The notes beneath the pieces were generated by a model, which worked only from the letters and a program-made list of their open reading frames with translations, was not told the DNA's origin and made no database searches. The position numbers and the translations under genes are program-made. From the NCBI RefSeq assembly GCF_003716875.1, contig NZ_CP033077.1:682001-746000 (forward strand): a stretch of DNA of 64,000 nt, given 5' to 3'. Below, piece after piece: positions 1-11,249 of the stretch (positions are counted from its first letter, which is position 1; the number at the start of each line of letters is the position of its first letter). This DNA comes from Vibrio zhugei (GTDB taxonomy: Bacteria; Pseudomonadota; Gammaproteobacteria; Enterobacterales; Vibrionaceae).

Positions 1-25
1 TTTTTGGTCGATACTTTACAACAGA

Positions 26-226
26 TTAGTGCACTGGTGCATCGGTGTCTGCGGAAAATTGACCGAAGTAGTGCTCTAAGATTTCAGGCGTCAATTTGCC
101 TGCTTCTTCTAATCGCTTAAGCTCTGCAACAATCGCTTGCTGTTCTTCCAGCGTCGGCAATTTGACCTCTTCTTCACCAAGGCTGTCTTCCGTTATTTGC
201 GCTAACTCTTGTTCAAAATCACTCAT
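26..226 (-). CDS. small acidic hypothetical protein
   Basis: Encodes about 66 residues, rich in Glu and Leu, with no signal peptide or membrane segment and no motif I recognise. It reads as a soluble, mostly helical cytoplasmic protein. The ATG at 226 is preferred over the TTG one codon upstream. It lies downstream of the chemoreceptor gene on the same strand, about 60 bases after it, with a hairpin between them, so it may be a separate unit or a weakly expressed distal gene. Function unknown. Confidence 0.55.
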   Translation of the reverse strand: MSDFEQELAQITEDSLGEEEVKLPTLEEQQAIVAELKRLEEAGKLTPEILEHYFGQFSADTDAPVH

Positions 227-250
227 CAATAGACCCTATCCGTCTGTTTA

Positions 251-275
251 ACGGAGAGTTCCAAGCACTCTCCGT
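251..275 (-). terminator. hairpin after chemoreceptor gene
   Basis: A perfect 9-bp inverted repeat, ACGGAGAGT / ACTCTCCGT, with a 7-nt loop lies just past the chemoreceptor stop codon. On the minus strand it is followed only by a short T/A run (TTAAAC), so it may be a weak terminator or an mRNA-stabilising hairpin. Confidence 0.45.
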
Positions 276-287
276 AAGTATGTATAC

Positions 288-2204
288 TTAGAGTTTAAAG
301 GTTCCCACTGTGCGATCAAGACGTGCCGACAATTCTTTTAGTGCATGACTTGCTTCGGCCAATTGCTCCGCCGTCGTGGTCGTCTCTTCATTAATCGAGT
401 TAATCTCTTCGATGTTTTGATTAATGGTATGTACAACGGTCGATTGTTCTTCAGTCGCTGTCGCAACCTGAATGTTGCGGTCCGAAATTTCGTGGATACG
501 TGTCGAAATCAACTGCAACATTTCCGCGGTTTCGTCGGACGCTTTCACACCATCACGCGACACGAGTTTACCGGCTTCCATCGCTTCAACCGCATCTTTC
601 GCATCCGATTGAAGTTGGTTGATCATCTTCTGAATTTCATCAGTCGATGTAGCAGTACGACCGGCCAAATTACGAACTTCATCAGCCACTACGGCGAAAC
701 CACGTCCTTGCTCACCAGCACGAGCCGCTTCAATTGCCGCATTTAACGCCAGTAGATTGGTTTGCTCGGAAATACCACGAATAACATCGAGAATCGTACC
801 AATCTCTAGAGTGGTTGATGCCAATTTCTCAACCACCACACCCGTACTTTCAATATCTCGAGACAGACGACCAATGACTTCTTTCGCTCGGCCCACCACT
901 TCGGTTCCTGATACTGTTTCCGCTGTCGCTTGGTTAGCGCTATCGGCCGCTGTTGAAGCGTTCGATGCGATTTCGCTGATGGTCGCGCCCATTTCATTAA
1001 TCGCGGTCACCACTTGCAGTGTTTGGTCACGCTGCTCTTGGCTATTATCGTGAGTATGAGAGGCTTTATTTGCTACGCTCATTGCCGCTTGCTGCAACTC
1101 ATCGCTCGTTTCGGCAACTTCACGAATCGACTTATGAATTTTTTCAACAAAGCTATTAAATCCTTTCGACAATTGCGCAATCTCATCTTCAGTATCAATA
1201 GTGATACGTTGTGATAGATCGCCTTCGCCTTCACCTAAATCGGTGAAACGAGCCGCTAACTGACGAATAGGTTTCACAATGCTATTGCCCAACCAAATGC
1301 CACCTAAAATGAAGATAACAGCCACCAACACCGTCGACCAAAGCAACCGTTGAGTCACCGCATCCATATCGGCAAACACTTCGGCTTTAGGAACGACCCC
1401 GACTACAAACCAGTTCATGCTTTTCACATACAAGCTAGAAATAAACACGTCTTGGCCATTATGTTGTGTCTCAATCAAGTTAAAACCGTTTTTTTGCAGA
1501 AGCTGGCTTGATTGACGACCATATAATTGCTCAAGGGTTTCCCCGACCTTACTTTGCGTGCGGTGAATTTTTATAGAGCCGTTGGCATCCGCTAGGAATA
1601 CATAGCCGGTTTTTTGAATTTTAAAACTATTCAAAAAGTTGACCATATCTGTCATGGACTTAGAAACACCCGATAAAGTGCCATCCCTTGTCGATTGATA
1701 GTTAACAAACATTTTCACCGTGCCATCAGGCTCTTGGAAAATACTCACCATATGTTGTTTGTTCGAACTGACAAAACTGTAGAACCAACCATCTTGCTGA
1801 TGGTTTAAACGTCGTAAAAAGCCATTTTGATTCCAGTAATCCCCCGTACTGCGGTTCGCTACCGATGCATCGTTCAAATTGTATTGCTTAACGACACTCG
1901 CAAGATCCTCGACGAGAAGCTTTTCTTCTGTAGGATCAACCGGATCACTTTTCACCGTTCTTTTCACAAATTCACTGGTCGAAATTTGCTGAGCGGTATT
2001 TTCTAACGTGAGTACTTGCACATCCACTTTATTGCCGATTTGTTGCAACATGGAAGGTAACTCCACATCGATAAGACGGTGACGCAAGACATCGTGAGTT
2101 TCACGCTGAGCAATAACCCCTAAAATCATAGTGGACGCGAGTACCGCTAAAGTCATCCCAATGATGACTTTCTGCTTAATACTAATTCGATTGAATAGAA
2201 ACAT
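288..2204 (-). CDS. methyl-accepting chemotaxis protein, Cache-type sensor
   Basis: A 638-residue transmembrane chemoreceptor. A first membrane helix lies at about residues 10-33. It is followed by a large periplasmic region (about 38-280) of the size and pattern of a Cache sensor (for example [12 protein letters not shown] and [10 protein letters not shown] near its end). A second helix lies near 285-307, then HAMP and a long cytoplasmic signalling coiled coil. The hairpin tip is clear: [18 protein letters not shown] followed by [12 protein letters not shown], which binds CheA and CheW. The C-terminus (TVGTFKL) has no CheR/CheB tethering pentapeptide. The ligand cannot be predicted; Cache receptors commonly bind amino acids or organic acids. 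The upstream region carries striking inverted repeats (see 2236-2350). Confidence 0.95.
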   Translation of the reverse strand: MFLFNRISIKQKVIIGMTLAVLASTMILGVIAQRETHDVLRHRLIDVELPSMLQQIGNKVDVQVLTLENTAQQISTSEFVKRTVKSDPVDPTEEKLLVEDLASVVKQYNLNDASVANRSTGDYWNQNGFLRRLNHQQDGWFYSFVSSNKQHMVSIFQEPDGTVKMFVNYQSTRDGTLSGVSKSMTDMVNFLNSFKIQKTGYVFLADANGSIKIHRTQSKVGETLEQLYGRQSSQLLQKNGFNLIETQHNGQDVFISSLYVKSMNWFVVGVVPKAEVFADMDAVTQRLLWSTVLVAVIFILGGIWLGNSIVKPIRQLAARFTDLGEGEGDLSQRITIDTEDEIAQLSKGFNSFVEKIHKSIREVAETSDELQQAAMSVANKASHTHDNSQEQRDQTLQVVTAINEMGATISEIASNASTAADSANQATAETVSGTEVVGRAKEVIGRLSRDIESTGVVVEKLASTTLEIGTILDVIRGISEQTNLLALNAAIEAARAGEQGRGFAVVADEVRNLAGRTATSTDEIQKMINQLQSDAKDAVEAMEAGKLVSRDGVKASDETAEMLQLISTRIHEISDRNIQVATATEEQSTVVHTINQNIEEINSINEETTTTAEQLAEASHALKELSARLDRTVGTFKL

Positions 2205-2235
2205 TCTTTTGCCCCTAGGCTGCTAGTTTTTTTCT

Positions 2236-2250
2236 ATGTCATTATGACAT
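2236..2250. promoter_or_regulatory. palindrome upstream of chemoreceptor gene
   Basis: A perfect palindrome, ATGTCA-TTA-TGACAT, lies 32 bases upstream of the chemoreceptor start codon. It could be an operator for a dimeric regulator. No known consensus is assigned. Confidence 0.35.
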
Positions 2251-2275
2251 CGACGACATAAACGTGCCGAGTTTT

Positions 2276-2350
2276 TAAACATTCTCATACACGCTGGTGT
2301 AAAAATAAGTAAAGGAAAACGATTGTATAGCAACCGTATGAGAATGTTTA
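2276..2350. repeat. 15-bp perfect inverted repeat between divergent genes
   Basis: TAAACATTCTCATAC at 2276-2290 is repeated exactly in reverse complement at 2336-2350, separated by 45 bp. It sits in the shared upstream region of the chemoreceptor (minus) and the moxR/bat operon (plus). The long exact arms and the spacing of about 60 bp centre to centre suggest paired operators or a looped site rather than a terminator, since no T tract follows. Confidence 0.7.
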
Positions 2351-2489
2351 TCCTTACTTAGCGCTAAAGCACAATACAACCGATTACATAGTAAAGTTTT
2401 TTGTTACTGTGCTTGATGGTATGGTGGGGAAGGAACTTTTTTGCGTATCGCCGCACTAATAGATGAACGAACTCAGAGACTAACGTGTT

Positions 2490-3446
2490 ATGCAGTCAGA
2501 AATTTTTCAAAGATTACAACAATACCTCAACCAACAAGTGGTTGGACAATCTTCATTGGTTGAGCAATTACTTGTCGCCTTACTCGCCGATGGACATATT
2601 TTAGTCGAAGGTCCTCCTGGATTAGCCAAAACTCGAGCGGTAAAAGCACTCGCACAGTGCATTGAAGGACGCTTTCATCGTATTCAATTCACCCCAGATT
2701 TACTGCCCGCCGACCTAACGGGTACCGATATCTTTAGACCAGAAACTGGTGAATTTACCTTCCAAGCGGGACCTATTTTTAATTCTCTGGTGCTGGCTGA
2801 TGAAATCAATCGTGCTCCGGCAAAAGTACAAGCGGCGATGTTAGAAGCAATGGCAGAGAAACAGATTACCGCAGGTCGCAAGACATATGCTCTTCCTAAA
2901 CTGTTTCTCGTTATGGCGACGCAAAACCCCATTGAGCAAGAAGGGACCTATCCCTTGCCTGAAGCTCAGCTAGACCGATTTTTGATTCATCTGGATGTCA
3001 GCTATCCACAAGCAGAAGATGAGCTCGCCATTTTGCGCCTCAACCGTGGTGAAGCCAAAGGCGAACAGGCACCGAGTATTCCTCATGTCACTCAGGAACA
3101 AATTTTCTCGGCACGTCAAGAGGTCCTGAATATCCATATGGCTGAATCGATCGAGAACTACCTCATTCGATTGGTGATGGCAACTCGTCAGCCAGAAAAG
3201 TATGACTCAACATTAGCGCAATGGATTGAGCTGGGCGTGAGCCCAAGGGCGACCATCGCTCTTGATCGTTGTGCCCGCGCCCACGCTTGGCTACAAGGAC
3301 GCGACTTTGTCAGCCCGGCCGACATTCAAGCAATGATTTTTCCGGTATTACGTCACCGCTTGGTTTTGTCTTATCAAGCACAGGCTGACAATATTCATCC
3401 TAATCAGGTCATTGCACATTTAATGTCTCTCGTAGGTAGTGCGTAA
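2490..3446 (+). CDS. MoxR family AAA+ ATPase
   Basis: A 318-residue AAA+ ATPase with Walker A GPPGLAKT at residues 41-48, Walker B LVLADEINRAP near 105, and the sensor region VMATQNPIEQEGTYPLPEAQLDRF in fragments. The length is typical of MoxR proteins, which act as chaperones that load or mature partner proteins carrying von Willebrand A (VWA) domains. It is the first gene of a six-gene operon of DUF58, DUF4381, two VWA proteins and a BatD protein, the standard MoxR/Bat arrangement. In other bacteria such operons are linked to envelope stress or aerotolerance, but the molecular role is unsettled. The ATG start lies about 140 bases after the 15-bp inverted repeat. Confidence 0.93.
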   Translation: MQSEIFQRLQQYLNQQVVGQSSLVEQLLVALLADGHILVEGPPGLAKTRAVKALAQCIEGRFHRIQFTPDLLPADLTGTDIFRPETGEFTFQAGPIFNSLVLADEINRAPAKVQAAMLEAMAEKQITAGRKTYALPKLFLVMATQNPIEQEGTYPLPEAQLDRFLIHLDVSYPQAEDELAILRLNRGEAKGEQAPSIPHVTQEQIFSARQEVLNIHMAESIENYLIRLVMATRQPEKYDSTLAQWIELGVSPRATIALDRCARAHAWLQGRDFVSPADIQAMIFPVLRHRLVLSYQAQADNIHPNQVIAHLMSLVGSA

Positions 3447-3456
3447 GGAGAAGTCA

Positions 3457-4377
3457 ATGACAGACGCGCTGCCACCGCACGCTGATGGCGTTCACCTCTG
3501 CGTAGATGAACTTTTGCCTTATCGTCAACAAACGGTTCGTTGGCTGCCACCTGCCAAGAGCTTGTGGTCTCAGTTATTAGGTCAGCATCAGAGTAAACAG
3601 CTAGGCCGCGGTATGGACTTTGCGGAAGTTCGTCAATATCAACCAGGCGATGATATTCGTGCTATTGATTGGCGTGTCACTGCACGTACCGGAAAACCAC
3701 ATACCAAACTGTTTACCGAAGAACGCGAAAAACCAACGGTATTGTACATTGATCTTAGTGCGTCGATGCAATTCGGTTCCTCATTACTGCTTAAGTCGGT
3801 TCAAGCAAGTCATATTGCAAGCCTGCTGAGCTGGTTAGCGGTTGATGAACACGACAGAGTGGGCGCCGTTATAGACACTGGTCATGCGTTATTTGAGTTG
3901 AAACCCACAAGCCGTCAAAAGGGGCCCTTACAGATCATAGCGCAACTCGTGCGCAGTCAGAATAACATGATGACGGATCTCAGCGCCCAGCAATCCCCTC
4001 ACTCGATGGAACAGGGACTCCAAGCATTGCATCGGCTGTGTCCGAAAGGTTGTGATGTCATTTTGATTAGCGATTTTATACGCTATGGTGCGAGTTTAGA
4101 GCCATTACTGGGCCGATTAGTCCGCCGTAATCGAATGAAATTCATACATATTTATGACCCGCTAGAAATTGGAGACACACATTTTCGCGGAGCGGAATGG
4201 GTGAGTAATGGCAAAGATACGCGCTGGCTCAACTTTTCCGCACTAAATACCCGCAATGGGATTAAAAAAGCCTTTGAATCTCATCAAGAAAAACTAGAAT
4301 TAGTGTGTCAGTCCATGAAAATAGACTACCGCTTAATCTCCAGTGGTATGCCTTTACTTAAACAACTAGCCGGATAA
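3457..4377 (+). CDS. DUF58 domain protein of the MoxR/Bat operon
   Basis: About 306 residues from the ATG at 3457, which has a strong ribosome site (AAGGAG) 5-6 bases upstream; a GTG 18 bases earlier overlaps the moxR end and is less likely. The DUF58 hallmark is visible: RQYQPGDDIRAIDWRVTART, followed by EREKPTVLYIDLSASM, a VWA-like start with DxSxS metal-site residues. No membrane segment is seen, unlike longer DUF58 proteins. The partner ATPase is encoded immediately upstream, 10 bases away. It probably interacts with MoxR, and the substrate is unknown. Confidence 0.9.
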   Translation: MTDALPPHADGVHLCVDELLPYRQQTVRWLPPAKSLWSQLLGQHQSKQLGRGMDFAEVRQYQPGDDIRAIDWRVTARTGKPHTKLFTEEREKPTVLYIDLSASMQFGSSLLLKSVQASHIASLLSWLAVDEHDRVGAVIDTGHALFELKPTSRQKGPLQIIAQLVRSQNNMMTDLSAQQSPHSMEQGLQALHRLCPKGCDVILISDFIRYGASLEPLLGRLVRRNRMKFIHIYDPLEIGDTHFRGAEWVSNGKDTRWLNFSALNTRNGIKKAFESHQEKLELVCQSMKIDYRLISSGMPLLKQLAG

Positions 4378-4383
4378 TCAACT

Positions 4384-4872
4384 ATGCAAAAATCATCATC
4401 GACCCCGTTACCACTATTGGATGTGCACCTTCCGGATGCGCCTTCTTGGTTACCGCTGGCATGGGGATGGTGGGCTGCGATTGGTAGCATTGTGCTTATC
4501 ATACTCGCTATCGTGTTACGAATTCGTTGGAAACGGAAAAGACATGCGCCTAAAAAAGCGGCACTGCGTTTACTCGATCCTAAGTTTGGTTCCCAATCGC
4601 CCTCTTCCGCCATGGAGTTGCTGCGCCAAGCAGCATTGTGCTACTACCCTCGCAGTGAAATCGCGCACCTCACCGGAAAAGACTGGTATGCCTTTCTCGA
4701 TGAGGAGTTAGGACGGGAAGTGTTCATTGCCAATGAAGCGCAATGGCAACAGGCACTGTATAAAAAGCAAACCAGCGAGCACGCATCGGCACTCGTCGAA
4801 GACTGCTATCAATGGGTGAATGAAGCTTTACCACCAGCGAAAAGGAGAAAAGGCAACATTGGCAAACATTGA
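4384..4872 (+). CDS. DUF4381 membrane protein of the Bat operon
   Basis: 162 residues with one membrane helix at about residues 24-46 (WGWWAAIGSIVLIILAIVL) followed by a basic stretch, RIRWKRKRHAPKK, which places the C-terminal part in the cytoplasm by the positive-inside rule. The cytoplasmic part contains the pattern GKDWYAFLD common to DUF4381. It sits 6 bases after the DUF58 gene and overlaps the next gene by 14 bases if that gene starts at the TTG. It is likely a membrane accessory of the Bat complex; no enzymatic motif is present. Confidence 0.85.
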   Translation: MQKSSSTPLPLLDVHLPDAPSWLPLAWGWWAAIGSIVLIILAIVLRIRWKRKRHAPKKAALRLLDPKFGSQSPSSAMELLRQAALCYYPRSEIAHLTGKDWYAFLDEELGREVFIANEAQWQQALYKKQTSEHASALVEDCYQWVNEALPPAKRRKGNIGKH

Positions 4873-5819
4873 ACTCGTATGGTGGTGGGCCTTGTGCCTA
4901 CTGCCACTCCCATTATTGATATATAAATGGGCACCATCTCGTCAAAATAGCGCAGCGATTACGTTACCCTACCTTCCTCAGCATGCTTCAGTCTCTCGTT
5001 CAAGTGGATGGGTGCATAAAGGGTTGGCACTGGCTATATGGGTATGCCTGCTTTTTGCCGCCGCGCGCCCAGTTTGGTATGGCGATCCAGTCTACGTTTC
5101 ACCGAAACATCGCGACATGATGTTAGTGGTCGATCTCTCGTATTCTATGAGTGAAAAAGACATGCGCGACGGCGATCATTACATAGACCGTTTGACCGCC
5201 GTGAAGCACGTCCTCAAAGACTTTATTGCGAAACGTAAAGGCGACCGTTTAGGATTAATTTACTTTGCCGATCATGCCTACTTACAGACGCCATTGACCT
5301 TCGATTTGACCACCGTCAAACATCAAGTGGATCATGCGGTATTGAAGTTAATTGGTACCCAAACGGCGATGGGCGAAGGCATTGGCTTAGCGACGAAAAA
5401 CTTCATCGATGGCAATGCTCCGCAACGCGTCATGATTTTACTTAGTGACGGCACGAATAACTCCGGTGTTATGACTCCCCTAGAAGCGGCTAAAATCGCT
5501 AAAAAATACCACACCAAGATTTACACCATTGGTGTAGGCGCGGGTGAAATGACAGTACAAAGCCTGTTCGGTTCTCGCACTGTCAATACCGCCAAAGGGC
5601 TGGATGAAAAAACGCTCAAACACATCGCCAAACTCACTGGCGGTCGCTATTTCCGCGCCCGTGATGCCGATGATCTACACAATATTTACGACAGCATTAA
5701 TCAGTTAGAGCCCGTGAAGAAAGCCGCGCAAACATGGCGCCCACAAACCGAATGGTTTGGTGTCCCCCTCGCCATCGCTCTCCTCCTTTCTATGGTGCTC
5801 ATGGTTTTAAGGAGAAATC

Positions 5820-5827
<8 letters not shown>
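4859..5827 (+). CDS. VWA domain membrane protein, BatA type
   Basis: About 322 residues. I place the start at a TTG (4859) because AAGGAG lies about 11 bases upstream and the product then begins with the usual BatA N-terminal membrane helix (ELVWWWALCLLPLPLLIY). An ATG at 4820 would add 13 polar residues. The VWA domain begins near residue 78 with DMMLVVDLSYSMSEKDM; DLSYS supplies the DxSxS metal-ion-dependent adhesion site, with a later conserved TQTAMGEGIGLA and LLSDGTNNSG. A C-terminal membrane helix lies near 300-318. The overlap with the next gene is 8 bases, indicating translational coupling. It acts at the inner membrane; partners are presumably the VWA-TPR protein and BatD. Confidence 0.88.
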
Positions 5828-7778
<1,951 letters not shown>

Positions 7779-7780
7779 CT

Positions 7781-9445
7781 ATGAAACGGATAACCCATAC
7801 CCTATCACTGTACTGTTCAGTTCTGTTGCTGAGCTTATTTAGCCTAACGGCCTCCGCGAAGGGCGATTTTTATGCCACGGTGAGCTCGAATAAAGTGGTC
7901 CAGAACGAAGTGTTCCAACTGACCGTGACCATCAATAGCCGAGTGTCCTCAGACGATATTGATTTCTCAGTACTGCAAAAAGATTTCCAAATGGGGCAAC
8001 CCAACTTTGGTACCTCTACCAATATCATCAATGGCGATCGCAGTGAACAAAGCCAATGGACCATTCCATTGGCGGCCAAAGAGACAGGGATATTGCGTAT
8101 TCCTCGCTTTACGATTAATGGGCAACATACACAAAGCATCGCCATTCAAGTCACCAAAGATCGCGACGCTCCCAATAGCAAAGATATCGTTGAAGTACAC
8201 AGCCACCTTAGTCAAACAACGCTCTACCCCAGTGAAAGCGCACAATTAAAAGTACGCTTAATCGTCAAAGCCGACCTACGTCGTTTGCAAAACCAAACGA
8301 TTGAACCGCCTAAAGTCGATGGCATGGAGCTCCATCCTGCGAGCGATCCTGACCAACATCAAGAGGTCGTCAACGGCATTCAAGTCACCGTCGTTGATCA
8401 GAACTTCCGCGTTACCGCCACCAAACCTGGGACCTTTACGTTACGTGAGCCTCAGTTTGAAGGATCTCTGGTATATGGCGGCAGTTATGGCAATCGCACC
8501 CGACTCATTCCACTCAATACCACGCCGAAAACCTACACCCTCCATGTGAAACCCAAGCCCAAAGACTATCAGGGGGCTTGGCTGCCAACCTCAAAGCTGC
8601 AATTAACTCAGCGTTGGCAAGATCCTGCGGGGCATACAATTAAACGCGATAGCGTCAAACTGAAAGTCGGAGACTCTCTGACACGTACCATCAGTATGCA
8701 AGTGGCTGGCATCGATAAATCTCGCTTACCTGATATCAAGATAGACAACCCGGATTCCGTGCGCTCATACAGCGAAAAACCGCACTTCTCTACGCTCGAT
8801 AATGGCGATGTGCTCATGACAGTGAAACAGGTCGTCATTCCGCGCCAAACTGGCACGATAAGCTTGCCTGATATCCGCGTAAATTGGTGGAACTCCACCA
8901 CCAACCAAGAAAAACTCAGTCGTGTTGCGGGATTAACCTTGCAAGTGTCACCGAGTGACGACAATCAGCCGCTCGCCAATGACACGCCACCGGCCTCACC
9001 TGAAAAGACCACCGTCATCACTAAAACCGATGCGGGTTTCTGGCCTTATCTCACGATAGGCTTTGCGGTGCTTTGGTTACTCACTCTATTACTGGCTTTC
9101 TATTGGAAGCGCTCCGCACCACGTCTTCATCGCGATACCTCAGAGAAGACAGCGAAAGTCGACAATGAGCAACCCACAACGCCTTTTGAAGCGCTAAAAG
9201 CCGCCATCTTGCAGCAAGATGGGATTGCTGTGAACCAAGCGCTCACCCAATGGCAGCAAGATCTCTCGCTCTCCCCAGACGAACAGACACAACTGGCTCA
9301 GGCCAAAGCGCACTATGACGAAGCGCTGTATTCCGAGAGTACCAAAGACAATGACGGCGAATCGTTATTACAACTGGTAAAACGCTTGGAAAAGGCGACG
9401 AAAAAACGCCGTAAGCCGACCAAGGAGTCATTACCGCCACTCTAA
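7781..9445 (+). CDS. BatD-like protein (oxygen tolerance family)
   Basis: About 554 residues from the ATG at 7781 (a GTG nine bases earlier overlaps the previous stop). A signal peptide with cleavage after TASA opens the protein (KRITHTLSLYCSVLLLSLF core), then a long periplasmic beta-rich region, DFYATVSSNKVVQNEVFQLT being the typical BatD start. A single membrane helix near 422-443 (FWPYLTIGFAVLWLLTLLL) and a short cytoplasmic helical tail follow. This is the last gene of the Bat operon, and a strong terminator follows at 9485. It likely anchors or senses periplasmic partners of the VWA proteins; the biochemical role is unknown. Confidence 0.88.
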   Translation: MKRITHTLSLYCSVLLLSLFSLTASAKGDFYATVSSNKVVQNEVFQLTVTINSRVSSDDIDFSVLQKDFQMGQPNFGTSTNIINGDRSEQSQWTIPLAAKETGILRIPRFTINGQHTQSIAIQVTKDRDAPNSKDIVEVHSHLSQTTLYPSESAQLKVRLIVKADLRRLQNQTIEPPKVDGMELHPASDPDQHQEVVNGIQVTVVDQNFRVTATKPGTFTLREPQFEGSLVYGGSYGNRTRLIPLNTTPKTYTLHVKPKPKDYQGAWLPTSKLQLTQRWQDPAGHTIKRDSVKLKVGDSLTRTISMQVAGIDKSRLPDIKIDNPDSVRSYSEKPHFSTLDNGDVLMTVKQVVIPRQTGTISLPDIRVNWWNSTTNQEKLSRVAGLTLQVSPSDDNQPLANDTPPASPEKTTVITKTDAGFWPYLTIGFAVLWLLTLLLAFYWKRSAPRLHRDTSEKTAKVDNEQPTTPFEALKAAILQQDGIAVNQALTQWQQDLSLSPDEQTQLAQAKAHYDEALYSESTKDNDGESLLQLVKRLEKATKKRRKPTKESLPPL

Positions 9446-9484
9446 AGCGTGCGCTAAGGAAAACAAGCTACGGAAAACAAAAAG

Positions 9485-9510
9485 GCACCGCGTATAAGCG
9501 GTGCTTTTTT
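9485..9510 (+). terminator. rho-independent terminator of the Bat operon
   Basis: Stem GCACCGC / GCGGTGC with loop GTATAA, then six T. It ends the operon that begins at moxR. Confidence 0.9.
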
Positions 9511-9529
9511 ATCGCCAAGCATGCACACG

Positions 9530-10321
9530 TCATCGCCGTGCCCACTTCTCTTTCACCATATTCACTTGGCGTTGCACCCAAGGGGTTAGTCGATGATATT
9601 GGTAGGGTACCAATAGAAAAATGACGTTTTCCAAGGCAATCGCACCAAATAAATCCGCAGGTCGATGCATGCCTAACCAAAGCCTTGAATAGGCAACGCC
9701 AGCGGCCCACAGTAATAATACCGCGCACACGGCGTAGCGTTTCTTCATTAATAATAAGCGACTGAAAAATAACAAACATAATGTCACGAACGTGGTATGT
9801 CCCGATGGAAAAGAGTAATTCACTTGGGATTTCCAATTCGACCACCGCCATTGAGACACTGTCTCTTTCATGGCGACGATTTTTTGCGTCTTAGCGTGAT
9901 GAGTAAAGGTATAGAAGTCTCGTGGCGACGCGATAACCTGAGACTTCGCCATTACCGTCGTATAAGGTCTTGGGCTATGCGTCACTTGCTTCATGACGTG
10001 TTTTAACCCGACGCTAAGCACCAGTAATAATAGCAATTGAATCAATGCATTAATCTTGAATTCTGTATTCATATCGGCACGCCAAAACACACAAAACAGT
10101 AAGACGAGCAAGCTCAATACACAGCCAAACGAAGACGCACTTGCCGAGAAGCCATTCCAAATCATCCCAATGACAGCCCGCGGCGAAGACAGCAAATCGA
10201 CAGGATAAAGCAAGTGTGACATGGCCGTCATGACCAACAAGAAAATGGTGATAATGACGAGATGATATTTGAATCGGTCAAAAAGCGGAGTGTATCGGTT
10301 CATAATTGATAACGAAAACAT
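9530..10321 (-). CDS. PAP2 superfamily membrane phosphatase
   Basis: Up to 263 residues (an internal ATG at 10303 is an equally possible start; neither has a clear ribosome site). It has about six hydrophobic segments and the three phosphatase motifs in order: KHVMKQVTHSPRP (KX6RP), YSFPSGHT (PSGH) and SRLWLGMHRPAD (SRX5HX3D). All catalytic residues are present, so it should dephosphorylate lipid phosphates at the periplasmic face, as PgpB and LpxE relatives do (undecaprenyl pyrophosphate, phosphatidylglycerol phosphate or lipid A). Which substrate is used cannot be read from the sequence. It is transcribed alone, convergent with the Bat operon. Confidence 0.9.
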   Translation of the reverse strand: MFSLSIMNRYTPLFDRFKYHLVIITIFLLVMTAMSHLLYPVDLLSSPRAVIGMIWNGFSASASSFGCVLSLLVLLFCVFWRADMNTEFKINALIQLLLLLVLSVGLKHVMKQVTHSPRPYTTVMAKSQVIASPRDFYTFTHHAKTQKIVAMKETVSQWRWSNWKSQVNYSFPSGHTTFVTLCLLFFSRLLLMKKRYAVCAVLLLWAAGVAYSRLWLGMHRPADLFGAIALENVIFLLVPYQYHRLTPWVQRQVNMVKEKWARR

Positions 10322-10406
10322 GAAGAAATAAAGTCAAAAAAGTAGGCTATGACGTACACGTAGCGTCAGTGAATGTCATCAAACAAGCAGAAAGCGGCAT
10401 AACAAA

Positions 10407-10441
10407 AAACCGTCCGTTCTAGCGAGAAGAACGGACGGTTT
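10407..10441 (-). terminator. strong terminator of ppa
   Basis: A 14-bp perfect stem, AAACCGTCCGTTCT / AGAACGGACGGTTT, followed on the minus strand by a T run. It lies about 75 bases past the pyrophosphatase stop codon. Confidence 0.88.
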
Positions 10442-10513
10442 GTTCGCATCGTGGGGGCTAAACCATGATCACGTTACGTGAATAACGGATGGCTTTACCA
10501 CACGTAAAGCGTC

Positions 10514-11044
10514 TTACTTTTCGTTCCAGCGAGTGATGGATTCAGCAATCACAGCTTTCGCTTCTTCAATCGATCCCCAGCTTTCAACCGTTGTTGTGCC
10601 TGGTTTTTTCAGATCTTTATAATGATTGAAGTGGAATTCAATTTGCTTGATCAGCTGAGGAGGAAGGTCATCAAGCGTTTCAATAGCATTACCTGTGTTA
10701 CGGTCATCAGCAGGAACCACAACAACTTTATCATCCACTTCGCCATCATCGACAAACTTCATCACGCCGATCACTTTTGCTTCAAGGAAAATACCGGTGG
10801 TTAGCGGCTGGTCAGTAATGATCAACGCATCTAGCTCATCGCCATCTTCATCCAACGTTTGTGGAATAAAGCCATAGTTTGTTGGTTTTGCGAAAATTGC
10901 AGGCTCAACGCGATCCAGCTCAAAAACAGCCAGTTCACGGTTCCATTCAATTTTATGATTGCTACCTGCTGGGATCTCAACAACAACGTTGACCAAACCG
11001 TTGTCATAATCACCAGGAGTTAAAATTTTGTTAAAATCTGACAT
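10514..11044 (-). CDS. ppa: inorganic pyrophosphatase (family I)
   Basis: 176 residues, the length of the E. coli enzyme. It hydrolyses pyrophosphate to two phosphates in the cytoplasm, pulling biosynthetic reactions forward. The signature DEDGDELDALI holds the metal-binding aspartates, and EWNRELAVFELDRV and YGFIPQT are typical active-site segments. The start at MSDFNKI follows a reasonable ribosome site (AGGAACCTG read on the minus strand). It has its own terminator and no operon partner. No odd features. Confidence 0.97.
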   Translation of the reverse strand: MSDFNKILTPGDYDNGLVNVVVEIPAGSNHKIEWNRELAVFELDRVEPAIFAKPTNYGFIPQTLDEDGDELDALIITDQPLTTGIFLEAKVIGVMKFVDDGEVDDKVVVVPADDRNTGNAIETLDDLPPQLIKQIEFHFNHYKDLKKPGTTTVESWGSIEEAKAVIAESITRWNEK

Positions 11045-11249
11045 TTCAGGTTCCTGTATAAGTACTTCGTTTCCGACGTATTTTATCAGCTTTTAGATCG
11101 CAGCGGTATCCTTAACTGCCATCCAAATAACAAGATAGAATATCCATCGTCGTCGCAGTGGATGCGGTTTCAAGCTTAGCCGCAAGGCGTTGTGCGATTG
11201 CGATGAAAAAACGACCCATCAAACGCCCACATTTTACCCAAACTGACAA

